From Clostridia bacterium (GTDB lineage: Bacteria; Bacillota; Clostridia; Christensenellales; Borkfalkiaceae), in assembly GCA_029059705.1 (NCBI GenBank), contig JAIDVM010000031.1:16087-80086 (forward strand): DNA of 64,000 nt, in the 5' to 3' direction. Position 1 is the stretch's first letter; each line of letters starts with the position of its first letter. A model generated the notes under the pieces. The model saw only the letters and a program-made list of their open reading frames with translations, did not search any database and was not told where the DNA came from. Shown here piece after piece: positions 7,580 to 16,243 of the stretch. Position numbers and translations under genes: made by a program.

Positions 7580-8987
7580 TGTCTTTCTCCTTTTTGTCGT
7601 CGTTGGTTTTTTCATTGGGCATCAGCGGCACTAAGGGTGCGCTTCTTCCCTTTTGGTCGGCGGGCTTAGGCGCGGCGGGTGCCGAAGTCATTTTAGCCCG
7701 CAAATATCCCTTGGTTTTGCGTATTGCCTGAATTAAAGGTCGCTTGGCGGGGCAGATATATTCGCACGCGCCGCACTCTATGCACGAAAGCACGTTGCCG
7801 TATTTGGCCGCCGCGTCAAAGTCGCCCGCAGCCGAATAAAACGCCGTGTTCACGGGCATTAAGTGCATGGGGCAAACGTCGGCGCACTTGCCGCAGTTAA
7901 GGCAGGGGGTGGGTTCTTCGGCGGAAGCTTCGGTTTTGTCCAAAAGCAGCACGCCCGAAGTCGTTTTGTGCGTATAAACGTCGTAGGTCGAAATCGCCAT
8001 GCCCGTCATAGGCCCGCCCTGAATAACTTTTTTGGGGCTGACAAGTTCGCCGCCGCAAAAATCCACAATGTATTTAATAGGCGTGCCTACGCGCACCCTA
8101 AGGTTTTTGGGATTTTTAACGGCTTTGCCCGAAACGGTTAAAACCCTTTCGTAAAGCGGTTTGCCAAGCTCGACGGCCTCGCATACGGCAAAAGCGGTGG
8201 CTACGTTTTGAACGACTACGCCGCAGTCGGCGGGCAGCTTGCCCATGCCTACGCGCCGTCCCGTGGTTACGTAAATGAGTTGCTTTTCGCCGCCCATAGG
8301 ATATTGCTTTTTTAAAATCACGGGCTTTATGTCGTCGAATTTTTCAAACGCCTTAATGCACTCGGGCTTGTTCGCCTCGATGCCGATTATTATGTTCTGC
8401 ACGCCCAAAGCGCGCGCAACGTATCTTGCCCCGCGCGCGATTTCTTCGGTGTGTTCGAGCATAAGGCGGTGGTCGCAGGTTAAATAAGGCTCGCACTCCG
8501 CGCCGTTTAAAATAAGCGTGTCAACGGGTGTGCGCGGCGCAACTTTAACCGCCGCGGGAAAACCCGCGCCGCCCAAGCCCACTATGCCGCACTCCTTAAT
8601 GCGCGCTTTAATCCGCTCGCCGTCCGCGTCCGCGGGGAGGGGGTCGAAATAAATTTTTTCTTCCGAACCCTCGTCGCGTTTGATAAATATGAACTTTTCG
8701 TTCGCGCCGTTTGCGCCCGTTTCCTCTTTAATTTCGGTAACCGTTCCCGCAACGCTTGCAAACACGTCCGAGGAAATCGGTCCGTCCGCCCGCGCAATCA
8801 GCTCGCCCTCTTTAACGCGCTGCCCAACCTCCGCAACAGGCACGGCGGGTTTGCCGAGCGACTGCGCCGTTGAAATCGCAACGACTTCGGGCGGCGGCAG
8901 CGTTTCGATGGGCGCGTTTTCCGAAAGCGCCTTTGCGCCTTTGGGGTGTACGCCGCCGAAGTAAAGTCTACCTTTAACAGCTTTCAT
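7572..8987 (-). CDS. rnfC: Rnf electron transport complex subunit C
   Basis: RnfC is the peripheral subunit believed to bind NADH and FMN and pass electrons at the cytoplasmic face. The 471-residue protein has an N-terminal barrel-sandwich segment with a biotinyl-like turn, a central Rossmann-like region with a G-L-G-G-A-G-F-P motif near residue 140, and two ferredoxin motifs near the C-terminus (C-L-N-C-G-K-C-x3-C-P and C-I-E-C-G-A-C-x3-C-P). It opens the rnfCDGEAB operon. AAAGGAGAAGA precedes the ATG. The 130-bp gap to the upstream Gx gene is filled by a palindromic element. Confidence 0.95.
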   Translation of the reverse strand: MKAVKGRLYFGGVHPKGAKALSENAPIETLPPPEVVAISTAQSLGKPAVPVAEVGQRVKEGELIARADGPISSDVFASVAGTVTEIKEETGANGANEKFIFIKRDEGSEEKIYFDPLPADADGERIKARIKECGIVGLGGAGFPAAVKVAPRTPVDTLILNGAECEPYLTCDHRLMLEHTEEIARGARYVARALGVQNIIIGIEANKPECIKAFEKFDDIKPVILKKQYPMGGEKQLIYVTTGRRVGMGKLPADCGVVVQNVATAFAVCEAVELGKPLYERVLTVSGKAVKNPKNLRVRVGTPIKYIVDFCGGELVSPKKVIQGGPMTGMAISTYDVYTHKTTSGVLLLDKTEASAEEPTPCLNCGKCADVCPMHLMPVNTAFYSAAGDFDAAAKYGNVLSCIECGACEYICPAKRPLIQAIRKTKGYLRAKMTSAPAAPKPADQKGRSAPLVPLMPNEKTNDDKKEKDNG

Positions 8988-9000
8988 TCTTCTCCTTTCA

Positions 9001-9120
9001 TAAATGCGCTTCCGCTGCGCGTAACTATGTTGAACTCCGCTTTTTTTCAGTCACGTACTTCTGTGTACGCTCCTGTCAAAAATGCTCGTTCGCCTTGTTA
9101 CGCTTGCGTTATCGCATTTA
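9001..9120. repeat. Palindromic element family 1, copy 1
   Basis: TAAATGCG (9001-9008) pairs with CGCATTTA (9113-9120), and GCGTAAC (9019-9025) pairs with GTTACGC (9097-9103). The centre holds the hairpin CGTAC-TTCTGT-GTACG (9054-9069) followed by the conserved CTCC. The right end overlaps the stop codon of the Gx gene. Related copies are at 42796, 55457, 57708 and 58717. Confidence 0.75.
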
Positions 9121-9669
9121 AAGTTTATCAGGTTTATTGGTTTTATTTAACAATTTTTCAAATACGCTCTGCGGCACGCACTTAAAAACGAACAGCGTAA
9201 CCGCGCCGACAACCGCGCCCGAAAGCACTCCCAAAAGCGCAAGATAGGGCAGGTTGGCAAACATTAAAAAAGACCCCGACAAAAACACGAACACGACGTT
9301 TTGCGTTACGTTGTGTAAAACCGCCGCAGCAACCGAAATTGCCGCAAGCGAAACTTTGGGGTAAACTGAATACATGAGCGCGGAAGAGAGCGCCATCGAA
9401 ACAACTCCGCCCGTAAAGCTGTAAAGCATAGAGGAGAGGTTGCCAGCGTACACCGCGCCCAAAAACGTTTTTACGGCGACCACGGCGAACGCCTCGGCGG
9501 GCGAATATAAAATAAGCGCAATCAGCGAAAATACGTTTGCCAATCCCGCCTTTGCGCCGGGGACGAAAAGCGGCGGCAAAAGACTTTCGATAATAAAAGC
9601 CACCAGACTAAGCCCCGTAAGTATTCCAAGAACGGCTATCTTTTTTGCCGCGTTTTTTGCCGTGCCCAT
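9118..9669 (-). CDS. Gx transporter family membrane protein (HepS component I-like)
   Basis: The 183-residue protein is almost entirely hydrophobic with about five helices. It has the segment P-G-A-K-A-G-L-A-N-V typical of the family annotated as heptaprenyl diphosphate synthase component I or Gx transporter, which resembles ECF S components and often neighbours apbE, NusG-II and rnf genes. Its substrate is unknown; the context suggests a link to flavin or quinone-type cofactors, which is inference. The ATG at 9669 lies six bases after a TATAAT box and has no Shine-Dalgarno site, so the mRNA may be leaderless. An in-frame TTG at 9687 is a weaker alternative. Confidence 0.75.
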   Translation of the reverse strand: MGTAKNAAKKIAVLGILTGLSLVAFIIESLLPPLFVPGAKAGLANVFSLIALILYSPAEAFAVVAVKTFLGAVYAGNLSSMLYSFTGGVVSMALSSALMYSVYPKVSLAAISVAAAVLHNVTQNVVFVFLSGSFLMFANLPYLALLGVLSGAVVGAVTLFVFKCVPQSVFEKLLNKTNKPDKL

Positions 9670-9675
9670 GCTTGT

Positions 9676-9704
9676 ATTATACAACAAATTCTGTAATTAG
9701 TAAA
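9676..9704 (-). promoter_or_regulatory. Promoter of the Gx gene, predicted leaderless
   Basis: On the minus strand TTTACT (9704-9699), 17 nt, then TATAAT (9681-9676), six bases before the ATG at 9669. Its -10-to-ATG spacing is identical to that of the apbE promoter. Confidence 0.6.
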
Positions 9705-9788
9705 TAGAAAAACAGAAAGAATATTACAAAATTTTTTATTTTATCTCATAATTTCGCCAAAAAATGTTATTAAGTATAAAAATAACGA

Positions 9789-9825
9789 AATCTCCCGCCC
9801 AAAACGCGGGCGGGAGATTGTTGTT
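9789..9825 (-). terminator. Terminator of the YitT-family gene
   Basis: A perfect 12-bp stem (AATCTCCCGCCC, 9789-9800, with its complement at 9808-9819). T-rich tails occur on both sides; on the minus strand TTCGTTATTTTT follows, fitting the end of the gene at 9870. Confidence 0.8.
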
Positions 9826-9869
9826 TTTAAAAAATTGCTCAAACTAATAAAGCGGTTGGGTTTTAAGCT

Positions 9870-10838
9870 TTAAAGCTCGTCGTCGTTGTGGTTTTTATAG
9901 CCCTCGCCGTAAATTTCCCTTGCCGAGGAAACAATCATAAAAGCGTTGGGGTCGGTTTGCTTAACCGCGTCGTGCAGCTTGGGGTACAAAAAGCCCTTAA
10001 TCGCGCACATGATTATTTTGCGGTCGTAAGGGTTTGCCGAGGTTAAATCCGCTTCGTCGGGCGCATTTTCTTTTTTGCGCAGCTGTGCGTAAGCTCCGTT
10101 GGCATCCAAAAGGGTTGCGCCTGCGTCAAGCTCGTTTAAAATCTTTTTACACATGGCTTCGGCGTGTTCGGCGGTGGTAATAACGTAAACGAGCTTCGCC
10201 GTGTTTCCGCCGTATAAAAACCAGTCGAACAAAACGACGTAAACGATTATCGTAAGCACGGTGTAGCACGCAAGCACTACGTTTTGGAAAACCGCAACCG
10301 AGCCGACGACGATTAACATATCAATCGCCATTGAAATGGTGCCCGTGCGAATGTAACGGAATTTTTTTCTTAAAATCTTTACGAGGATATCCGTTCCGCC
10401 CGTGGTTGCGCCCATTCTGAAAATAAGCCCCAGCCCCACGCCGAACATCGCGCCGCCTATAAGCGCCGACAATAAAAGCGTGTCGCTGCCCATGTCGGGC
10501 ATGAATTGCAGCACCGTGTTGCTCCACAAAAACATCAAAAGGGAGGAAAGAACGGTTGCGTAAACGGACGGCAGGATAAATTGTTTGCCCAAAAAGATAA
10601 TCCCGAGGACGAACATCGGCACGTTTATTGCGATTACGAGTATGCCCGTAAGCTGTAATTCCTTGCCTGCGGCAAGCCCGATAAGGTGGTTTATGATAAT
10701 CGCAATTCCCGTAACTCCGCCGGGCGCAATGTCGTTCGCGTCTAAAAACAGCGAGGCGCCAAGCGAAAAAATAACGCAGCCGAGCGTTATTACCACATAT
10801 TTTTTAAGGTATTCGAAGACTTTTTTTCTGTTTTTCAT
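9870..10838 (-). CDS. YitT family membrane protein with DUF2179 domain
   Basis: The 322-residue product has a five- to six-helix YitT-type membrane domain (about residues 12-210), with G-G-V-T-G-I-A-I early and M-G-A-T-T-G-G-T-D-I-L in the middle, then a soluble C-terminal DUF2179 domain (about 215-310) that includes G-A-T-L-L-D-A-N-G-A-Y and a closing D-P-N-A-F-M-I-V motif. Members are widespread in Firmicutes and their transport substrate is not established. A consensus promoter and AAGGAGC Shine-Dalgarno precede it; it is a single-gene transcript. Confidence 0.88.
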   Translation of the reverse strand: MKNRKKVFEYLKKYVVITLGCVIFSLGASLFLDANDIAPGGVTGIAIIINHLIGLAAGKELQLTGILVIAINVPMFVLGIIFLGKQFILPSVYATVLSSLLMFLWSNTVLQFMPDMGSDTLLLSALIGGAMFGVGLGLIFRMGATTGGTDILVKILRKKFRYIRTGTISMAIDMLIVVGSVAVFQNVVLACYTVLTIIVYVVLFDWFLYGGNTAKLVYVITTAEHAEAMCKKILNELDAGATLLDANGAYAQLRKKENAPDEADLTSANPYDRKIIMCAIKGFLYPKLHDAVKQTDPNAFMIVSSAREIYGEGYKNHNDDEL

Positions 10839-10856
10839 GCCGTAGCTCCTTATAAA

Positions 10857-10885
10857 ATTATATCAAACGGTTGCAATAATGTCAA
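10857..10885 (-). promoter_or_regulatory. Consensus sigma-A promoter of the YitT-family gene
   Basis: On the minus strand TTGACA (10885-10880), a 17-nt spacer and TATAAT (10862-10857) match consensus exactly. Predicted transcription start is near 10850, leaving a short leader that contains AAGGAG. Confidence 0.85.
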
Positions 10886-10994
10886 TTCCGTTCGCAAAAA
10901 GTAAGTTATTTTCGGCACAAGTTGATAAAAAAAGTATTTTTATACCGTCAAAATAAAATTTTTCGGTTTTTTATGCGTAAAGCGGTTAAATCAC

Positions 10995-11023
10995 TTGAAT
11001 TTTACTTCTGTATATTATATAAT
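10995..11023 (+). promoter_or_regulatory. Promoter of the surface protein/protease/Opp run
   Basis: TTGAAT (10995-11000), 17 nt, TATAAT (11018-11023). It would give a leader of about 95 nt before the ATG at 11126. It is the only strong promoter I found ahead of the plus-strand run that ends at 32890. Confidence 0.65.
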
Positions 11024-11125
11024 AACTTATAAGCGGAATTTAGCTTTGTGCATAATTTATGAATATTTATTTATACAAAACGCCGCAAAACGCTGTTGAC
11101 GGTTTGCGGAAAGGCAGGAGCAGTA

Positions 11126-14100
11126 ATGAAAAATTTGTTTAAAAAGGATAAAAACACCGAAACGAGCGCAGTGGACGCGGAAAAGAGCGTTGTGCCCGAA
11201 GGCGTAAACGGCAACAACGCGTCGGCAAAATCGAAATTGAAACTCGACAAGAGAATGATTTTGATAATCTGCGCGGCTTGTCTTGCGTTTGTTTGCGTGG
11301 TGCTTGCAATTGTTTTGCCCATATGCCTTACGGGCGGCGAGGGTGAGTATTTTAAGCTTAAATACGACATTCCCGACGGCGTTATTATAGAAATCGAAAA
11401 CGAGGACGGCGCCGGCATCAGCAGCGGCTGGGAAGTTAAGGGCGGCGTAAACGTAAGCTTTAAGCTTGCTTACGAGGCCGAACACGAAGGAATTCCCGAA
11501 GTTGAGATAAACGGCAAAACAGTAAAAGCCAACGGTGAAGGCGTTTATTCCTTTACCATGAATTCGGACACCACGATTAAGGTTACGGGCGTTTTCGTTA
11601 AAAGAGAATATCAGGTAACCTTCGACGGCGGCGCAGACGGCTGGGTTCGCTATTCTTCGGCTGATTACGACCTTTCCAAGCCTATCTCGGTAAGGGGCGG
11701 CGTGCAGGTAACCTTTGACGTTTCGGTAAGCGTTTATTACAAGCAAAGCGGGTATACCGTGCTTGCCAACACGGTTGTTGTGAAGCCCGATGAACAGGGG
11801 CACTATACCTTTACGGTTATAGGCAAAACCACCGTTTCGGTAATCAACCTCAAGCAGGAAGACCCCTTCTCGGCAAGAGAGCGCGAGAACGGCACGCTTT
11901 ACACCGACGGCGACGGCACGAGGGCAAACCCTTACAGAATAAGAAAACCCATCGACCTTTACGCTATGGCCGATTTAATCGGCAACGAATTTTATGCCGG
12001 CGCGAATTATCAGATGGCTTATTACCGTCTTGAAGAAGATATCGATATGGAGGGAGAGCGCCTTTATATAATAGGTGACGGCTTTTCTACGAGCTCTTCC
12101 GTGTTTGCGGGCAACTTCGACGGCAACAACAAAACCATATCCAATTATTATATAGCGGACGAAATTATAGAGCAATCGGCGTTCACCAAAGTGTTTACGC
12201 CCTTCCTTGGCTTGTTCGGCGTTGCAACCGCAACAAATTACGGCGCGGCTGAAATTTACGATTTAAACCTTAAAGACTTTAAAATGGAAATTTCACACGC
12301 CGACAAAACGGCTTTCTTTGCAGGCGGTTTGGTTGGCATGGGCTCGGGCGCGGCTATTACGAACTGCTCGGTGCAGGGTGAAATTATAGCCTATGCGGGC
12401 GAGGACCCTTACAGGGTTACTCTCGGCGGCGTTGTCGGCTATCTCAATTCGGCGGTTACCAACAGCGGCTCGTCCATTCCCGCTTATATCCGCTCCTGCT
12501 CCGCGGACGTGAGGATAGACGGCAGGGCAGGCTTTATCGAAAGCATCGGCGGCGTTGTCGGCAACCTTTATTCTTACGACGCGCTCACACCCGCATACGT
12601 TTTAAACAGCTATTCCACGGGTGACGTAAACGGCGCAATAAGAACGGGCGGTATCGTCGGTTCGTTAAACGAGTACAGCTCGGTTAAAAACTGCTATGCA
12701 ACGGGCATAGTGGAAGCTAAAAACGAAGCGCTCGGAATTATCGACGACAGCGTAAGCAACGCATATGCGGGCGGTATTGCGGGTTATGCCGAATACGGCG
12801 CGATAATTTCGGACAGCTTCTCTGTGTGCGAGATTTACGCTTCGGCAATAAAGGGTGCCGCATACGAGATAACGGACGGCATTGCCGCTTACGTAAAGAC
12901 AAGCGGCGCAATCCCCGCGGGCGCATATCACGCGCTTGTGCTCAATTCCTATTCAAAGGCAAAAACTGTTTACGGAAAGCAGGAAAGCAATATTAACGAC
13001 GGACTTATTCAAAACACGTTGCTTTGGGATAATGTGGACTGGACTTTTAGCGGTCAGCCCGGCGAATATCCTTCGGTAAACAAGCAAATCGTATCAAAAA
13101 CGTTTACCATAACCGTAAACTTCGGCAACACTCACACGGTTGGCGGAAGCCGCGACTATTCGCGCAGATTAACCGACGTTTATTCCGATATGGCGGGGCT
13201 GTACGGCGGCGTATATGTTGGAAATAACATTGTCAGCATCGACCAGTATCTCGATTCCGACACGGCGGGTTACAGAACTTACGGATATTACTTCGACGCG
13301 GACCATACGCAGAGAATACCCAATTCCTACGTTCCCACGAGGGACATGACTATTTACGCCGAGTTTGTTAATTATAACGAGGTGGCGGGCAGATATTACG
13401 TTCAGAACGGCGTAAACGGCAGCGCAAGCTATATCGATTATCAATACAATAACCAAAACGGCACTGTCACTTACGGCGTTAAAACCCCCATGGGCAAGAG
13501 CGCGTACGTCGAGCTTGACCTTAAGGGCAACTTAATTTACCGCAACGGCGTAATCAGCAACAAAGCGACCTATTATTACAACGGCGAATCTTTGATACTC
13601 GAGGGCGTTTACGTGTTCTTCGAGGATACGCAAACGGGAGTGGACGCCGAAACGCAGCAGCCTGAGGTAATGTCGGAAACGTATTATCTTAATTTAATCG
13701 CGGTTAAAAACGGCGTAAACCTCGATATGTATAACGGTTCGGTTTATTCAAGCTCCAAACCGTTAAAGGCGATTAAGCAGCTTAACGGCTTTAACTACGG
13801 ATATTATTACAGCGGAAATACAACCTATCTTTTCAACCCCGACATGACGGGTGTAAGAACGGAAGGTACGACGACCACAAACTTTAATTATTCCGTAAAC
13901 GGCAACACGATTAACACCGACGGCGTGGGTAATCTCAGTCTTTCTTCGCTCACGGCGTTCGACCCTTATTTCGGCACGTGGGAAAAATCCGCGGGCAGCA
14001 ACAAGCAATACACCTTTGACGGTAAGGGCGGCTACACCTACGAAGAATTCGGCTATAAGGCTAACGGCGAAAAGCAGGTTTATAATTCTGCCAAAGGCTC

Positions 14101-16183
14101 GTATACTTCGGGTTTGGTAGGCGGCAAGCCGATAAAAATCGAAAACGACCTGCTTGTAATCGACGGCGAAACCTATTATAAAAAAGGTAGCTTTGTGGGC
14201 TCGTGGCGCTATCCCGACGCCCGCCAGAACGCTGTGCCCATAGATATACACTTCGGCGGAATTTCCGCGCTCGGCTACGGCGGAGCGGTTATCGACTACG
14301 GCGATTATTACGGCAAGGTAAACGTTGAATATCACGCGATTAACGCAGCCGACGGCACCATAACAATAGAGCTTTACAACGGCGATTATCTCTTTGGCAG
14401 CCTTGTTTATTTCCCCGTGGAAAGAACCTTGTCGGGCAGCATAATTTCGGCTTCGGCAAACACTACGGGCTCGCCCACGATGATTGACAACGCAAAGTTC
14501 TTCCTCTTCGACGACTTTATGGGAAGCTGGGTAAGCAACGAAAACGGCTTGGAGCTTATTAACTTCAACGGTTTCGGCAACTATGACTTCGAAGGCACTT
14601 CGGCGCACCACGTGGTTAAGGGCGAAATCACCATAAACGGTGTAAGCGCGGGCGCGTACACGCTTGAAAACGGCAAGCTTGTCGGTTCGTTCAGCTATAA
14701 CGGCACTAATTACGCGATTAGATTTGACGAGAGCTTAAAGCTTGTAATCGTAACCCCCGACGGCGGTTCGGCAATTAAGCTGTTCGGCTTGGACGGCTGG
14801 GAGAAAATAACTTTGGAAGCTGCCGACGGCACGCAGTATTCGTTTAACGGTCACGGCAACGTAACCGAAGGCACTAAGACGGGCGGCACGGTAACTATAA
14901 CCCACGCAAGCGGCACTGCAACCGAAAGTAAATACACGCTTTCGAACGGCATGCCCGTAATAGGCGGCAACACGCTTACCGCGGGCGACGGCAAGTATAC
15001 CTTGGGCGGCGCGAGCCTTTGGGTTAAAACCGATTTCGCAACGGTAGACAAATGGTATTATAAGGACGGCAGAGAGATTAAAGAGCTTACCGTGGGACGT
15101 ATCGGTCCCAAGGACGGCGGCTTTGTCGTTGACGCGATAACCTACGACGGCAAAACCGTAAACGGCGCGGTTTACGATTTGGAACACAACGAAATTTACG
15201 TTGTGGACGCGGACGGCAACATAACGCTTACGCTGAGCGTAATGAAGATAACGTCCGCAGATATTAACGAAACCAGCCTTGCGTTCGAGGTTTTGGAGAA
15301 TAATCAGGCTCGCAACTTCGTGTGCATTACCGAATTCGACGAATATAAAGGCGAATATAAGTCGGCAAGCAACAAAAAAGTAGTGTTCGACGGCTTCGGC
15401 GCTTCGGTTTACGCAACGGGTGAAGTTGTGGAATACAACGCACTCAATGAGGAGGTTTTTGCTTATACCTACGAGATTGAGGGCGACGAACTGAAGTTGA
15501 CGCACACGGAAGTAACGGCAACCGGATTTATAATCGACGATTACGTCTTTAAAGCGGGTGCGCAAACGGAAGACGCTTATGTAATGAACGGCAAATATTA
15601 CACTATCGTAAAGGTAGACGCGCTTTACAACCTCGAAGCGTTTAAGCGCGGCTCGTTCAATACCGTAGACCAAAGCGTGAAATACGTATTCGACGGCATC
15701 GGTACTTTAACCGAAACCGTTGTTTCGACCGGCGCGGAAAAAACCTATAATTACAGGATTATGGGCAGTTACGATACCTTGTTGATGACTTATACTCTTT
15801 ACGTAACGGATGAAAGCGGTCAGATTTATGCCGGCGAACTCAATTTAAGCTCTACAAACTCGCTCCGCCTTTCGGAAAGAGACAGGTTCTACGGGCTTAC
15901 GGTTTACGGCGTGGATAAGGAAGGCAACGTAGACAAAACCGCAAAATATTCCTTTAACGGCAACGTTTCGGGCCCGCTCAATTATGTAAAGGGCGAGGAC
16001 GTAACCACTTATAACTACAAGCTTATAGAGGATAACGGCAACGTTTGCAAGTTTGAAATAACCTTGCCCAACGACCAGAGCAAAAAGTATGAGGGTACTC
16101 TCAAATTCGTAATTAACGAATACACCCAAGACGAAAAGGACAGAGAGTATTGGACGCTTGCGCTTAAGGAAATAAAAGGCTGA
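11126..16183 (+). CDS. Very large membrane-anchored surface protein with GLUG motifs
   Basis: The 1685-residue protein starts with a short charged cytoplasmic segment, then one membrane helix (about residues 45-68), and the rest should lie outside. Residues about 250-600 contain repeated G-G-I/V-V-G units with N-C/S-Y-S/A-T-G turns, the GLUG pattern of adhesin-like beta-helices. The remainder, about 650-1685, is a series of related beta modules with F-D/N-G-x-G motifs followed by Y-T-Y or T-E stretches (for example around 14010, 14840, 15385 and 15690). The ATG at 11126 has GGCAGGAG upstream; a TTG at 11096 is an upstream alternative. It is the first gene of the run with the subtilase and Opp genes. 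A role in adhesion or substrate capture is inference. Confidence 0.75.
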   Translation: MKNLFKKDKNTETSAVDAEKSVVPEGVNGNNASAKSKLKLDKRMILIICAACLAFVCVVLAIVLPICLTGGEGEYFKLKYDIPDGVIIEIENEDGAGISSGWEVKGGVNVSFKLAYEAEHEGIPEVEINGKTVKANGEGVYSFTMNSDTTIKVTGVFVKREYQVTFDGGADGWVRYSSADYDLSKPISVRGGVQVTFDVSVSVYYKQSGYTVLANTVVVKPDEQGHYTFTVIGKTTVSVINLKQEDPFSARERENGTLYTDGDGTRANPYRIRKPIDLYAMADLIGNEFYAGANYQMAYYRLEEDIDMEGERLYIIGDGFSTSSSVFAGNFDGNNKTISNYYIADEIIEQSAFTKVFTPFLGLFGVATATNYGAAEIYDLNLKDFKMEISHADKTAFFAGGLVGMGSGAAITNCSVQGEIIAYAGEDPYRVTLGGVVGYLNSAVTNSGSSIPAYIRSCSADVRIDGRAGFIESIGGVVGNLYSYDALTPAYVLNSYSTGDVNGAIRTGGIVGSLNEYSSVKNCYATGIVEAKNEALGIIDDSVSNAYAGGIAGYAEYGAIISDSFSVCEIYASAIKGAAYEITDGIAAYVKTSGAIPAGAYHALVLNSYSKAKTVYGKQESNINDGLIQNTLLWDNVDWTFSGQPGEYPSVNKQIVSKTFTITVNFGNTHTVGGSRDYSRRLTDVYSDMAGLYGGVYVGNNIVSIDQYLDSDTAGYRTYGYYFDADHTQRIPNSYVPTRDMTIYAEFVNYNEVAGRYYVQNGVNGSASYIDYQYNNQNGTVTYGVKTPMGKSAYVELDLKGNLIYRNGVISNKATYYYNGESLILEGVYVFFEDTQTGVDAETQQPEVMSETYYLNLIAVKNGVNLDMYNGSVYSSSKPLKAIKQLNGFNYGYYYSGNTTYLFNPDMTGVRTEGTTTTNFNYSVNGNTINTDGVGNLSLSSLTAFDPYFGTWEKSAGSNKQYTFDGKGGYTYEEFGYKANGEKQVYNSAKGSYTSGLVGGKPIKIENDLLVIDGETYYKKGSFVGSWRYPDARQNAVPIDIHFGGISALGYGGAVIDYGDYYGKVNVEYHAINAADGTITIELYNGDYLFGSLVYFPVERTLSGSIISASANTTGSPTMIDNAKFFLFDDFMGSWVSNENGLELINFNGFGNYDFEGTSAHHVVKGEITINGVSAGAYTLENGKLVGSFSYNGTNYAIRFDESLKLVIVTPDGGSAIKLFGLDGWEKITLEAADGTQYSFNGHGNVTEGTKTGGTVTITHASGTATESKYTLSNGMPVIGGNTLTAGDGKYTLGGASLWVKTDFATVDKWYYKDGREIKELTVGRIGPKDGGFVVDAITYDGKTVNGAVYDLEHNEIYVVDADGNITLTLSVMKITSADINETSLAFEVLENNQARNFVCITEFDEYKGEYKSASNKKVVFDGFGASVYATGEVVEYNALNEEVFAYTYEIEGDELKLTHTEVTATGFIIDDYVFKAGAQTEDAYVMNGKYYTIVKVDALYNLEAFKRGSFNTVDQSVKYVFDGIGTLTETVVSTGAEKTYNYRIMGSYDTLLMTYTLYVTDESGQIYAGELNLSSTNSLRLSERDRFYGLTVYGVDKEGNVDKTAKYSFNGNVSGPLNYVKGEDVTTYNYKLIEDNGNVCKFEITLPNDQSKKYEGTLKFVINEYTQDEKDREYWTLALKEIKG

Positions 16184-16243
16184 AAATTTTAATAAACGAT
16201 TTACGGAACAAAAGTATACACACACGGAATGTACGGAGGTTTT

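Noticed and set aside
11057..15673. Long minus-strand frames (for example 11057-11803, 13763-14611, 14735-15673) opposite the GLUG surface protein gene
   Set aside because: They are antisense to a frame with clear domains and consistent codon use, lack Shine-Dalgarno sites, and their products look like translated complement (rich in Arg, Val, Ala).
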